NCBI GenBank assembly: GCA_964036195.1
Contig: OZ038460.1
Coordinates: 375,504 to 439,503 of the forward strand
Reading direction: 5' to 3'
Length of the DNA stretch: 64,000 nt
Source of the DNA: Sphaerolaimus hirsutus
Lineage: Eukaryota > Nematoda > Chromadorea > Monhysterida > Sphaerolaimidae
A program made the position numbers and the translations under genes. The notes beneath the pieces were generated by a model, which did no database searches, was not told where the DNA came from, and saw only the letters and a program-made list of their open reading frames with translations. Shown here piece after piece: positions 32,901 to 43,900 of this stretch (the stretch's first letter is position 1; the number at the start of each line of letters is the position of its first letter).

Positions 32901-34548
32901 ACTGGGGGATTATTCCTGGAATTTTAGTCATAGCCCCGCCCCCAAACCCCAACATACTAGAACGGCATCAAAATCGGCCAATGTACGCTGGAATGGGACG
33001 AGACGAAAGTCTGGAGACCCCCCCCCCTGAAATGCCACCTCCGATTTATTCTATGACTGTGGCCCTTCCAGGTGGCAATCCCAAGCCCTGTAAAGTGTCA
33101 ATTCAAAGCAAATTCAAATGTCAAATGTAAAGTAAAGTGTCAATTGTGTATCCAAATCTTATTTTTCATATCCAAATCTTATGTTTTGTATCGAAATCTT
33201 ATTTCAAAAATAAGATTTGGATACAAAAAACACAAGATTTGGATACACAAAATTGTGTATCCAAATCTTATTTTTTGTATCCAAATCTTATTTTTCGTAT
33301 CCAAATCTTATATTTTTCATATCCAAATCTTTTTTTGAAAAATAAGTTTTGGATACAAAAACATAAGATTTGGATACACAAAACTGTGTAGCCAAATCTT
33401 ATTTTTCATATCCAAATCTTTTTTCAAAAAATAAGATTTGGATACAAAAACATAAGATTTGGATACACAAAAATACGATTTGGATACACAATTGACACTT
33501 TACATAACATTTGACACCTAACTTTGCATTTGACTTTATATTTGACACTTCACTTTACTTTTGACATTTGACTTTGCATTTGACTTTACGTTTGACACTT
33601 TACTTTACACTTTACAGGGCATGCCCCCAGGACGCATGACGCCCTGTCTCTGGCGGATATTTCATCACGTTGTTTCATAAGTTTTTGGCTGGCTGTCTGC
33701 CAGCGGAAGACATAACTCGTATCTGTTTGTACAGTATCGTGTCTGCCGAGTATATATTTGAACACTGAGTATATTGTATCGAATTTCAAGCCCCAACCCT
33801 CCAGCCTCTACATAGCCGTGCATTGCTTCGGGCAAATGGTCATAATGCCCTACGGATTTTCGCGAGACATCAAACCGCGCTACTACAATTGGCTGAAACA
33901 CGTGGGCAAACTTGGCGCCAACGCCATGACTGGAAGATACAAAACAGTTAGAAGATATTACTTGGTCAATGCGATTAATCCGATTTTCCCAGGTGCGGTA
34001 GTTTTTGTGGGGCTGATTGAAGGGGACTGGGTTGGAATGGCGCCATTTGAAGGCGCCAAAGGGCGCCGCGTCATTGGCGCTTGGTGCCCTTTTTCTGTGG
34101 CGTCAGTGGCGCATGGCGTCCTATTTCTGAATAATGCCATAGCGCCCCTGGACCCTGGCCCACTTGGTCTACTTTTCTTGGCGCTTTTCCAACACCAGAA
34201 GGACGTCGCATTCTTTTTAAATATTCTCATTTTATCAAACTTTCCTAGTTTTTATTTGTAACTGTTGAAAGAAGTTTGGAAAGAAGAAGTACAACAAACA
34301 CCCAACCCCATCACTAACCCCCCCCCCCCTCAGACCCAAAGTCGGGCAGCAGCGTGGACTGGGTGTCCGGTTCCCTGTCCATCCCGTTCACCTACCTGAT
34401 CGAGTTGCGCCCCGCCGGCGTGTACACCACCGCCGGGTTCGTCGAGCCCGGCACAGAGGTGCCCTTGGCTGGCGAGGAACTCTTTGCCGGGCTGGGAGCC
34501 ATGTGGCAGGGTGTGAAACAGAGTAGTGTGCTGGGCAGGGGGAGGTGA
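26903..34548 (+). CDS. Metallocarboxypeptidase, M14A (carboxypeptidase A/B type)
   Basis: Seven exons: about 26903-27004 (5' edge uncertain), 28139-28271, 28690-28772, 30344-30464, 30655-30757, 33805-33992, 34334-34548; phases 0,1,0,1,2,1 all agree. The protein is a Zn-dependent exopeptidase that removes C-terminal residues, probably secreted. Motifs in order: IGKSHEGNDI; zinc ligands HAREW; VPMLNPDGYKYTWTT; DRLWRKNR; GVDLNRNF; NVLYAGTGPMSEPEVRAL; the third ligand in AVHCFGQ; SVDW; catalytic Glu in YLIELR. Val just before the DW suggests A-type (hydrophobic) specificity. The residue at the place of the flexible Tyr248 reads as Asp (FPDPKSGSSVDW), an oddity that rests on the exon 6/7 join. Signal peptide and propeptide exons upstream were not found. 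Intron 4 is an introner; the other introns are full of nested transposons. Confidence 0.92.
27099..27486 (-). repeat. Two adjacent introner-family copies in carboxypeptidase intron 1
   Basis: The first copy (about 27099-27293) starts GGGGGCAGTCCCAAGCCCTG after CTG and ends AATTGGCAC before CTG. The second (about 27296-27483) starts GGGGGCACTCCC and ends GGGATTAGCAC. Both have their GT end on the minus strand, antisense to the host gene, so they cannot splice as introns of it. They sit back to back at the shared CTG. Confidence 0.82.
27586..28025. repeat. TA-MITE in carboxypeptidase intron 1
   Basis: TACCGTATTTCCTCGAAATA...TTTCGAGGAAATACGGTA. Its right half is nearly identical to bases 1-373 of the window. 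Confidence 0.88.
29074..30245. mobile_element. Composite CAGAG-family hAT element in carboxypeptidase intron 3
   Basis: Ends CAGAGTTGGAAAAACG...TTTGCACAACTCTG, with an exact 8-base duplication CCTGGGTA on both sides (29066-29073, 30246-30253). It is 1172 bases because other elements are nested in it: a TATACTC MITE (29367-29614) and an introner-family copy (29787-29974, GTGCCAATCCCAG...CTCACCCAG). Near the ends are 'ttacgtttacgttttccaaa' words of the family. Confidence 0.9.
29367..29614. repeat. TATACTC-terminal MITE nested in the hAT element
   Basis: TATACTCGGCGTACATGATA...GTAACCGGAGTATA. Almost the same as the copy at 31183-31430, including 'gatttatgtctcgtgttgga'. Confidence 0.85.
30465..30654 (+). 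repeat. Introner: intron 4 of the carboxypeptidase
   Basis: The exon ends GAATCAG, and the intron is GTGCCACTCCAAGACCCTG...GGTCTGGTAGTGCCT+CCAG, 190 bases, phase 1. CAG lies on both sides. The interior is a hairpin of 'aaaatgtcaaatgtc' and 'gacattttacattttacag' words. Excision joins WSAAGES to DLSPCNV, which matches the spacing of M14 enzymes between the LNRNF..W and PC...YAG motifs. This is the clearest case, because the protein family fixes what the spliced product should be. Confidence 0.95.
30819..31520. repeat. Palindrome in carboxypeptidase intron 5, split by a MITE
   Basis: The arms 'gattagtgctcagcgtgaat' and its complement near 31500 flank inner arms around 'aattgaaaaattcaattttt'. 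A TATACTC MITE (31183-31430) sits near the middle. No coding sequence. Confidence 0.8.
31700..33064. repeat. 1.36-kb palindromic element in carboxypeptidase intron 5
   Basis: The left arm with 'ggtctccagactttcgtctc' is matched by the complement at about 33000-33020. The arms continue through 'ggagctcagtaactgtattt' and 'cagatgcacgctacttcaaa' and meet near 32380. A diverged single arm of the same type lies around 23570-23830. Confidence 0.85.
33072..33630 (+). repeat. Introner-family copy in carboxypeptidase intron 5, with TTTGGATAC hairpins
   Basis: Starts GTGGCAATCCCAAGCCCTG after CAG and ends GGGCATGCCCC+CAG, 559 bases, sense to the gene. It therefore has a complete GT...CAG set but lies inside a larger intron, 174 bases before exon 6. 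The middle (33150-33490) is an array of 'atccaaatctta' and 'taagatttggatac' words in opposite orientation. Confidence 0.85.
34030..34200. repeat. GCGCC palindromic element in carboxypeptidase intron 6
   Basis: 'ggttggaatggcgccatttg' at the left and 'ggcgcttttccaacacc' at the right, with GGCGC words between. It makes up about half of the 341-base intron 33993-34333. A long C run (34319-34329) precedes the acceptor. Confidence 0.65.
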
Positions 34549-35040
34549 TTTGATGGGGGTTGTTTGAGCGGGTGGAAAAGTGACGAAAAAAGTGGTGAGT
34601 GGTAGGTAAAGTGATTAGAGGTGAGTAGTAAAAAAGAAATTAAATAAATATCAGTAAATTTGTATGTGACTAGTATTTACTTTACAAATGTGATTGACAG
34701 ATGAATTATCACTTCACTATCTCTGACTACATTTCTTGTCACTACTCTATATCCTAAAATACTTATGTCCTATTTTGTTCTAGATTCTGCACATTATCCA
34801 TTCGTGTACATATTTGCAAAATAATTTCATCAATGATTGAATGCATTTAGTTTTGCTAGTTATTTTTCAATTTAAATACCTACATTATTGTCTTTCGTCT
34901 TTCGATAACATTTGTACATTTGTCTTTCGATTACTGTCGAATTCTGTTCGATTCTGTCGAATTTACGGTACCCGCATCGACATTCACAGCTCCATCGCAA
35001 AATAAACTAACACTTAAAATACCTGAAAAACACCCGCAAC

Positions 35041-36211
35041 CAACGATGGAAAAAACACAGAAATTGAACACAGAAACTCATTGAGTTTCTGTGTTTTTGT
35101 TTTACACAGAAACACGGAAACTCATAAATTTTGAAAAACTCAAAACTCAAATGAGTTTTTTTTTGGAGAACAGAGAAACACAGAAACACGGAAACACAGA
35201 AAAGTTTTTTGAGTTTTTGTGTTTTTTTTCAGCGAAGCGGTTGAATTCACATAAATTCAGTTAAACTAAACAAGATAAGATAAGCATCTATAGTATGTAA
35301 ATATGTACATAATGTGTTCATATTTTATAATGGTACAAAAAAGAAATTCAAGATGGCATGCACATCTCATGGTGGATTTGACAATTTAAGTTTTGACATT
35401 TAAGTATATCTTATTACCTTGAATTAACCCCCCCCCTGGAATTAACTCCTCTCAAAATGGACTGGTGAAATAATAAGCCCCGCCCCCCTCAAAATACCCC
35501 CCTCCGGGATGATGTACATCATGTATCCAATATACATGATGTATTTATTACTGCTAATTTGCATCGCAGCTACACATAGACTGTACTAGGTTGTGTAGCT
35601 ATCTACATGTTTATTTCAAATATATCCTGTTTGTTCACATTTATAACCTGTTTTGGGTACGTAAATGCCTACTATTTTCTATGATCCTTACAAAACTTTC
35701 TGACAAAATAATAATGCCTGTGGGGGTATTTCGAGGTAATATGGTAGTTGTAGTTCAAATCAAATCTGTAGTCTTCCATACAGTGCACATCCATTGATGA
35801 ATTTTGGAGTACTGCGTAAATTGTCATTTCTGGGCATTTTGTTGCTCGTGTTGTGATGTTGATGTCCTCATTGTGGACATTTTTATGGACTTTTTTGACA
35901 CTTGAATGAATACACAAATGTTATGTGGGGTCAAAACATGTGCAAAACCAATATTTTTTAAGAAAACCACTGTTTCCAGATCAAAATGCTGTAAATCAAA
36001 ATTTTTTGGGGAAAAACTCGATTTTTTTGGAAAAAAACTCGAGTTTTTATAGAAAAAAACTCAAAAAAACTCGAGTTTTTACAAAAAACACAGAAATAAA
36101 GACAGAGTTACTCAAGTTTTTTTTAGAAAAAAACTCAAAACACAGGTATTCATTTTTGAAAAACTCAAAACACAGAAACTGTTTTTTTTTTGGAGAACTT
36201 ACCCATCGTTG
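35041..36211. mobile_element. hAT-type element with CAACGATGG ends and 8-bp duplication
   Basis: Termini CAACGATGGA...CCCATCGTTG, flanked on both sides by CCCGCAAC (35033-35040 and 36212-36219), an exact 8-base duplication. Both ends are built of 'acacagaaac' and 'gagtttttt' words facing each other. A decayed TA-MITE (about 35413-35746) is nested inside. No transposase frame. Confidence 0.88.
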
Positions 36212-36551
36212 CCCGCAACTACCCGAACTTCAACCAAAATATCTACCTGCCTCCAAATAAAAAGCCTCTCCTGTCGCTGAAACACCCAAATCTGAAAACG
36301 TGCCCCCCCCTGTTTACCAACTCGAAGCCCATTGCTCATCTGGGGGGGGGGGGGGGGGGGTGCGGCAGCGAAATATCCTTACCTGTCACTTGCCGCCAGT
36401 GCGATGAACAGCTCAGTGCGGCCAGGTGTGCGCGCCTGTTCTGTTGGATTGGCTGGGTGGTGGATTTGGGTAGACTTATTCACCTAAATACACTTGGTTT
36501 TGGGTTGAGTTGGGAAGTGTTCGGATTGAGAGTGAGTGGCTGGTTGAACTG

Positions 36552-36894
36552 GTGGCAGTCCTGAGCCCTGTAAAGTGAACAGTAAAGTGTCTAATGTAAA
36601 GTAAAATGCAAAGTAAACTGTCAATTGTCATTCTCGGTGTCAAATGTAAAGTGTCAATTGTGTATCCAAATGTTTATTTTTGTATCCAAATCTTATTCCA
36701 AATCATAACGTAAGATTTCGATACAAAAACATAAGATTTGGATATAGAATTGACACTTTACTTCACATTTGACATGATATTTGACACTTTACATGGCAAT
36801 TGACAATTTACTTTACACTTTACTTTACATTTGACAGTTTGCATGACAATTGACACTTTACATAATGTTTTACAGGGCTTGGGACTGCCCCCTG
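36552..36894 (+). repeat. Introner-family copy
   Basis: Starts GTGGCAGTCCTGAGCCCTG after CTG and ends GGGACTGCCCC before CTG: a 3-bp CTG duplication. A 'tttggatac' hairpin lies inside. With CTG instead of CAG it has no 3' AG, and no gene is apparent around it. Confidence 0.85.
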
Positions 36895-37434
36895 CTCAGT
36901 TGTTCAGGGGTTGATTGGATGAATATGTTGTGGAAGTGCATCCCACCTAACATTGAAAAATTAAACTCTTTGGGAGATGAATATTAAAAAATATCAGAAA
37001 ATATTAACAACTTATTGTATATTTTTTATATTTTTGCCAGGATTTTCCAGAGAGATTTGATTATATGTTTTTAAGAGATTTTCGGAGATTAGATTGAATT
37101 ATATTTTTTCAAAATCATACAATTTTTCAGTGCCAATCCTAAGGTAATTCTGAGAATGAAAATACATGTCATTTATGAGTTTACTTGTAATTTAACCTAC
37201 CACTTATGAATTTACACGTTTCTTGTTTACTTACCACCGTCAAGGCATTTTTCCGCTTTATCTTGCACTACCGTAAACATTTTTTTCAAGGAAGCCATAG
37301 ATAAATTAGTTATCCTTTCTCTGTGCCGCTACATTTTCCTTTGTGGGCTGAAAATGAGTGGCTAATGAGTGGCAACACAAAAACGTCTATGCAACACATA
37401 GAGGAAGTTACCCCGCCCAGACTACCGTCTAGTG

Positions 37435-37575
37435 ATGTAAAATTGCCATGGCGCTGGCGCCTGGCGCTAGCGCCAAAGCAAAGAGCGTCGTGTCGTGGCG
37501 CTTCTGGCGCTTGGCCCCCTTTGTCGGAAAATCGCCATGCCATTTTTGGCGCTTGGCGCCAAAGTCCTGGCGCTT
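37435..37575. repeat. TAGTGATG/GCGCC palindromic element
   Basis: 'ctagtgatgtaaaattgcca' at the left and 'ggcgctttttacatcact' at the right, with GCGC-rich palindromic words between. I see no clean 8-base duplication here. Confidence 0.7.
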
Positions 37576-37837
37576 TTTACATCACTTTTTACTGACGTTC
37601 AATGAATAATGAGCAGACATTGACAGGGCTGCTCTCATCAGACACCTCCTCCGTTTGAAACATTGTGATTTTTCACGTAATGCTTTTAAAATCTGAACTG
37701 ATATTTGAATGCTTATTGAGATTTCTGTCTGTTCCATTACCAAAGCGTGTCATTTTAATTGTTGTATTAATTTTCAATACTGATGTATCTGGATACATGT
37801 AAATAGGTATACGCTACGAACAGGCAGATCAAGACAG

Positions 37838-38007
37838 GTTGCGATCCCGCACCCTGTAATGTGGCATGTTAAAGTGTCAAATGTCATGTAAAATGTCATA
37901 TAATTTTGTCAAATGTCATGCAAAATGTCAAAAGTTCAGTAATTAAAGCCTTTCGTTTTCTTTTGACACTTGACCTTACACTTCACAGGGTGCGGGACTG
38001 CGCCCAG
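37838..38007 (+). repeat. Introner-family copy with complete splice signals
   Basis: Starts GTTGCGATCCCGCACCCTG after CAG and ends GTGCGGGACTGCGCC+CAG. 170 bases, CAG on both sides. It would make a GT...AG intron if transcribed on the plus strand, but I see no exon on either side. Confidence 0.8.
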
Positions 38008-38929
38008 AACCACACCGTGCACACATTATGATGAACACAATTCATAGCTCGGAAAGCACACATCGCAAAGGGGGGCAGCTGTCCGGAAGCACCTAATTCA
38101 TCTCTCCGCGCAGCGAAAGGGCACCTATCATCGCGCATATACCACCCATTAGCGCACTCACCGCTCCGATCCGAAACGGTACCGGTGCGGCACATTTCGG
38201 TGCCTTAAATTTGCACGCGGCAACTTACGGTAGCGCACACCTGTTCAGTTTCAGGTAAGAGACCTGGCCGCGCGGCAGCTGTGGAATTTGAGCGCCACGA
38301 GGTGAGATTTATGTTTTCAGAGGCACTTTGAAGCGTGCTACGCGCACTGGGCGTCAACTGGTTTTCATGTCAACTCATGATTTTTGTTGACAAATTGTGG
38401 AGAATTGTCAAATTAACATGCGGCAAATGTCGAAAACGGATTAATATTGCTGTGTTCATTTGAACATGGTTCTGCGACCCTGTCAACTAAAATCTGAACA
38501 GAAACCAGTCGACCCAGTTGACACCCGATACGATTGTCAACTGGTGTGTGTGAGGCCTTTGTTGCGGCGTTCCGAGGCCGGGTTACATTTCGTTGACGCG
38601 GGTGCAGTGCGCCGCGGCGCCACCGAAACACTTGAATTGAAGTTTTGGCGCTATCGAGCTGCAGATTTTCACTGCTCATCTCACGATGAACGGCTTAGCA
38701 GCGTGCGCCCGCAAAAACATAGCCCCCCCCCCTCAAAACTTCACCGTGGGAAAGTCTAAAATGCCTGAAATGAGACACGACGGACTTCAATGACTAATAA
38801 TCGCATGTAGACGCCCACCAAACGAAATTCGGCAAGTTGGGGGGGGGCGACAAAACGCGCATGGGGGGGGGGGTGGACATCAAAGCCAACGCAAAGTGGC
38901 ATCAAAGAGAAATCTGGGGGTGCTTATCG

Positions 38930-39070
38930 CGGCCGCTTTGACGACTGTATCGGTTTGTAACACGCGCCGCGGCGGCACCGGCCGCGCGCTTCTGTTCCGG
39001 TCGCGGCCGCACCGGCGGCTAGCTAGCGCGCAGGTTTGGCGCGCCGCCGCGCCGCTCCGACGACAGAGGC
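38930..39070. other. CpG-rich patch 1.9 kb upstream of the Snail gene
   Basis: GC-rich sequence with many CG dinucleotides and several GCGGCCGC-type octamers, unlike the AT-rich surroundings. It could be a regulatory island or the remains of a GC-rich repeat. Confidence 0.35.
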
Positions 39071-39128
39071 GGGGAAGTTTGAGTTTTGTGAGTTGTTGAG
39101 TGGGGTGGAGAAAATTGTTGAAAAATGG

Positions 39129-39368
39129 TATACTCGGCCATGATACTCTGCCCTCGCACTCATTTATGTCTCACGTTGGAAGCGTGCCAATGATGATAAA
39201 GCATGCGATTTTTGTATAAAAGATGAAAAATCATTGTTGTGAATAAGTCAACATAGAATTATGAAAGAGGTGACTTTTTAAACTTTTTATTACAATCGCA
39301 TGCATAAAAAACGTTGGTACGCTTCCAGCAGGAACCACGCATGCAGGGTGTAAAGTGACTGGAGTATA
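39129..39368. repeat. TATACTC-terminal MITE
   Basis: TATACTCGGCCATGATACTC...GTGACTGGAGTATA, same family as 31183-31430. Confidence 0.85.
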
Positions 39369-39659
39369 AGTGTGTGAATTTTTGTCTTTTTGTAGGAGTT
39401 GATAGTGTCTTAGTGGTAACAAAAACGTGATGAAAGATTGATTCATTCATTGAGACTTAGCGTTCCAAAAATGGGTGTTTTTCATAAAAGATAATTTAAT
39501 ATATCTCAGAGAATCTCTCAAAAATCAAATATAATCAAGTATCTATGAACAAACACAGAGAAAATATAAATAAACAAAAAATATAAATAAATGATATTTT
39601 TACATTTTCTTCTCATAAAATAAATATAATTAATTTCTCCGTAAAAACCGTATAAAATG

Positions 39660-40082
39660 TACCGTATTACCTTGAAATACCCCCAGGGGGTTTATTATTT
39701 CGCCAGCAAAATTTGAGGGGGGGATAATTCGAGGGGGTTTATTCAAGGGGGGGTCTATTATTTTGCCAGAAATTTTCAGAAATTGCGCAGATGTAGAAAA
39801 ATCAAGCAATTACATAGATGTGTATGTGTTTTTAGGCATATATTATTGTATATACACAAAAACCTTTCCCTAACGTCACTTAATCATCAGTTTTAACGTG
39901 TGTTCAGCATTGTACAGATCACAAACTGCGGTATTTGTCATGTATGTTCACGATACACTCAATTTTAGGGGGGGGGGGGGGGTATTTCGAGGGCGGGGGG
40001 GTTATTATTTCCTCAGCCGAAATTTAGGGGGGTATTTCGAGGGGGGTTAATTCAAGGGGGGATAATTCGAGGTAATACGGTA
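39660..40082. repeat. TA-MITE, 'ACCTTGAAATA' variant
   Basis: TACCGTATTACCTTG...CGAGGTAATACGGTA; core shared with 19452-19854 in reverse orientation. Confidence 0.85.
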
Positions 40083-40217
40083 GTAACCAATCATTTTATT
40101 TTTATTTTATTTAAAACAATATAAATTTTCTGAGATTTTTGGAATGCTAACTGCTACTCCCAGCATTTACAATTAGCTTATCTACTAATGTTTTTTTAAA
40201 CTTCATGTCTGGAAAAC

Positions 40218-40442
40218 ATGACTTCATTGTCTCATAAAAAGTCATCATTTAAAAATTCTCAAACAACTAGCCCACACAAATATTTGGTCGATTTTCCGCC
40301 TGTGCCAATGCACAATCCCCACCAGACCACAACTCTGCGCGGTGAATACAATGCACCCATAAAGGTGTCAAATTACCTTAGAGCGGATGAGCGCCAAAGA
40401 TTGCTTCCTCCTGTTGTTCCTATCGCTACCATAATCATGTGA
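40218..40442 (+). CDS. Short uncertain ORF
   Basis: 74 codons from ATG to stop, outside any repeat I recognise. The composition is protein-like (SPHKYLVDFPPVPMHNP, GEYNAPIKVSNYLRADERQR), but it has no splice evidence, no known motif and no second copy here. It lies 480 bases before the Snail start. It could be a small gene, an upstream exon, or chance. Confidence 0.25.
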   Translation: MTSLSHKKSSFKNSQTTSPHKYLVDFPPVPMHNPHQTTTLRGEYNAPIKVSNYLRADERQRLLPPVVPIATIIM

Positions 40443-40917
40443 ATACGGGTCACTATTGTAAAAACTTTATTTGACACAAAAACTTTGGCTCTCGCAGTTG
40501 AAAACTATCATTCTACAAAAATATCCATCACGCAAAAATTCGCGTCCACACTGTATATCATAAATTACGGTACCCCTACCATAACCCATTTATGGCTTCC
40601 AAGTCAAGTGAAGTCAACTGCTCAAAGTCGGGCTAATAATGCGCCTGTTTTCGGCATTTCCCTTGCCGCAGTGTGCACACCTTGATGACGTATAATGGAA
40701 GCACCCCCCCCCCCCCCGCGTAAATGGGCGGACCCCGAAAATATTACTAACCTGTGCATTCACTTTGACTTTCACATTTGAGAAGCGTTCGGAATTTGGA
40801 TGCACTTTTGCTGTTCTGAGGATTAAAAGTTGAAAAGTGCTGAGAGTTGAAGCCGCCGCGACACTTTTGGACTACAAAATTACGGTAGATTTGTGCCGCG
40901 CGGCCCAAAACGTCATC

Positions 40918-43900
40918 ATGAGTCAGCGCCGCAAGCAGAGAAGCATCTTTACGAGTGCGTGGGAGTTTTTCACCGACATTTCACTTTTTTATATTTCAAA
41001 TTTTCCCCAAAAAACCCACCTCTGAAACTTCAAAACCCCTCGCAGAAATCGACGAACTAGCCTGCGGGCTGCGCCAAGCCAAAGTTCAACAACTGCAGCG
41101 GCAAGACACGCCGCCCGACCCGCGGCCGCACGCCGCCGCGCTGCACGAATCGCAGTCGAATGGCCCTTCAATTGTGACGCCGGTGCCTTTGCTCGGCTCC
41201 AATTCACCACCCGGTGACGCCGTCACTGGCGCCGGCGCCACGGACTCTGGCGCCAGCGCCATGCATTTGAGGATGACCGCGGCGGCCAATTTGCAGGCGT
41301 ACTTTGAGTGCGCCATGGCGCTGGCGCTCGCGCAACAGCAGCAGCAGCTGGCTGCAGCGCAGGTTGGATTATTTTTGAGTGTTTTTTTGTGCACACTATT
41401 AAGTGAAATCTCTGGTTTCTTATTCACATGGAATATGGTTGTGGACTGTAACACAATTGTGGCCTAAACCTCAAATTGAGTTCATGGAACATTGCACCCA
41501 TTCCACCATTCCAAAATCCACCCGAAACCCTCAGGCGACCACATCAATACCATCCCCGATCAAACCGACGCCAATCTCCACCTCCAGCAGCTCAACATCG
41601 ACACTTTTCCCCAGCCCCCTATTCAACCCGTTCGCCGCGCCGCAGCAACTTCTCGCCGCCGCTGCGGCTGCAGTCGCGGCGGCGGGAAATCGACCGGCCG
41701 CCGCGCCGCCGCTGCAAGTTCCTGCAGTCAGCGGCGCGCCGGCAGATGGACACATGCAGATGTTGGCCGCTTTTGCTGGAGCTGGGTGGGTGGATGGGGG
41801 TTTGGGGGGTTTGGGGTGGGATTTGGGGGTCAGGGGCGGTTGCAGAGCCTGTAAATGTCAAATAACATGCAAAGTGTAAAAAGTCATGTAAAATGCCCTG
41901 GAAAATGGCAAACATAGGCATGGCATGACATTTGACATTTTCAGGGTATTTTACAGGGTCTGGAACCGCCCCCAGGTACGAAATTGTAATAAAATGGCCA
42001 AATTGGCGACAATAAGGGCGATAGATAATTTTCAATCCGCTCACCCGAGCGATGCCATTTTTCGCGATTTTGGCTTAACTTTATGCGATAAATCCGCTAC
42101 CGGGTTATTATCCAAATCGTGATGAATATTTATTTGAATTTTTCCTAACACCGTTCCATTTCTGGCATCATCCAAATCAATTATCTCTACTCAGTAAAAT
42201 ATTTCGGTAGCATCGAGTTCACGACGAAATTTTTTATCTATCCATGCAACTCAGATCACTAAAACACCGCACCATCTAAGTCGTTAAAAGTTTAAAAAAC
42301 TTGAAAATGTCAATTACCCCCCCCCCCCCCCGCAGCCGGCGCCCAATACCATCGAGCACCACTCTATTCCATTCGCCGCCCACATCGACGGCATACGCGC
42401 ACCAGTTGACAAAAACGACTCGCCAGCAGCAATTGTCGGGCAACTCGGCCGCTGGCACCGCGCCAAGATTCCAGTGCACCGACTGCAGCCGGTCTTACAG
42501 CACGTTCAGTGGATTGTCAAAGCATAGGCAGTTCCATTGCGGCGCCCATAATAAGTTAGTGCGGTGAATTAGTTTTATCGGGGAAGGTAAAAATGGTTGG
42601 CAGTATCGATGGGAAATATCCATAGTCGTTTTAAAACGTACCGTATTTCCTCGAAATACCCCCCCCCTCGAAATACCCCCCCTCAAAATGGGCACCATGG
42701 ATTTGTGGTCCAGGAAATGCATAACAGACGTTCAAAACACTTACTGTGTTACGTTAGAACATCGTTTCTACCATCTACATCCTTATATAAGGCTGTAAAA
42801 ACTTAAAAATGGTGGTGATTGTTGCATTTTTAACGTTTTTCTCCCAAAATTCTCACTCTGAAACAATAAACCCCCGGGGGGTATTTCGAGGAAATACGGT
42901 ATTTACTTTATAGTAAAACGAGTAAATACGTTTACGTTTCATACGAAAAACGTTTCTGTACTCGCTCTTACGTATACTTTTGGAAAGTACGCGAGTACAG
43001 AAAACGTATTTCAGATAATCTTTTATATTGATTTTTAAGGCATACAAGGAAAAAAAACGAAAGTGCATGCTAAAAAATAGGCGAAAATAGCCTAAAATTC
43101 ATATAAAATTCAAAATTCATACACCTTTCTGGCCAAAAATTTGTTGAAAATAGGCAAAAATTCTGAAAATTAGTGATTGTAAGTGAAAATTGTGGGACAT
43201 TTCTCAAAAATACCCACGTTCACATTTTCCTGGGAAAAGTACGTTTACTCATGCGTAAAAGTAAAAAGTTACTTTACGTTTTCTGTACTCAGTAGTTTTC
43301 TTTTCAGTTGACGTGTCGCAGAACGACGTTCCAGTAAAAAGTTTTACGATCTTGAAAGTTTTATTGCAGCATGGAAATTTGGAAATCGTTCCGCGAAACG
43401 TCAACTACATTCTGAATTTACAACAAAACTAGTTGACACTGATGACGCTACTGCACCGGCAGTGTATAACTTGAATTTTCAGCATTACAGTGAATTGGGG
43501 TACTGTAACACTTTTTACAATGTGCTGTCCAATTAGCATTGAAAAATGGGTTACCTATTTGTAAAAAATATAATTAAAAATAATCTCAGAAAATCCTTCA
43601 AAAAGAAAATGGGTACAAAGGTAGCTATAATTAAATATCTCGAAAGAAACGCAGCGAAAATATAAAATATATACCTAGGTATCAATGAGATATTTTTCAT
43701 ATATTCTCCTCGTAAAATTACATTAAATCTCTCTGGACAAAATAAAATAAAATTAAAATAAAAATGAAAAAAATACAAATAAACATAAAATGTTTTAAAA
43801 AAATAACTATCCCTTGATTTTTTTCCACTCCCAATCCAACCAGTCCAACAACCACCCAAATACAACCCCCCCCCCCCCGCACAGACGCGCGTTCAGCTGC

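Larger units (their letters stand above)
34549..40917. other. 6.4-kb repeat-rich region between carboxypeptidase and Snail genes
   Basis: No complete gene found. Contents: a hAT-type element 35041-36211; introner-family copies 36552-36894 and 37838-38007; a GCGCC palindrome 37435-37575; a GC- and CpG-rich patch 38930-39070; MITEs 39129-39368 and 39660-40082; and isolated frames near 36212-36320 and 40218-40442 noted separately. The stretch 38000-38900 has scattered 'gtcaactg' words but nothing codable that I can support. Confidence 0.6.

Noticed and set aside
33150-33490. CRISPR-like array of TTTGGATAC words
   Set aside because: The words occur in both orientations as hairpins, without regular spacers, within an introner-family copy in a eukaryotic intron.
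41403-41879. 158-codon frame as a separate gene
   Set aside because: Only 41535-41785 is exon (Snail exon 3). The rest of the frame reads into introns on both sides.
43551-43865. 104-codon minus-strand frame with many Phe residues
   Set aside because: AT-rich intron 4 of Snail read backwards; no family and no splice support.
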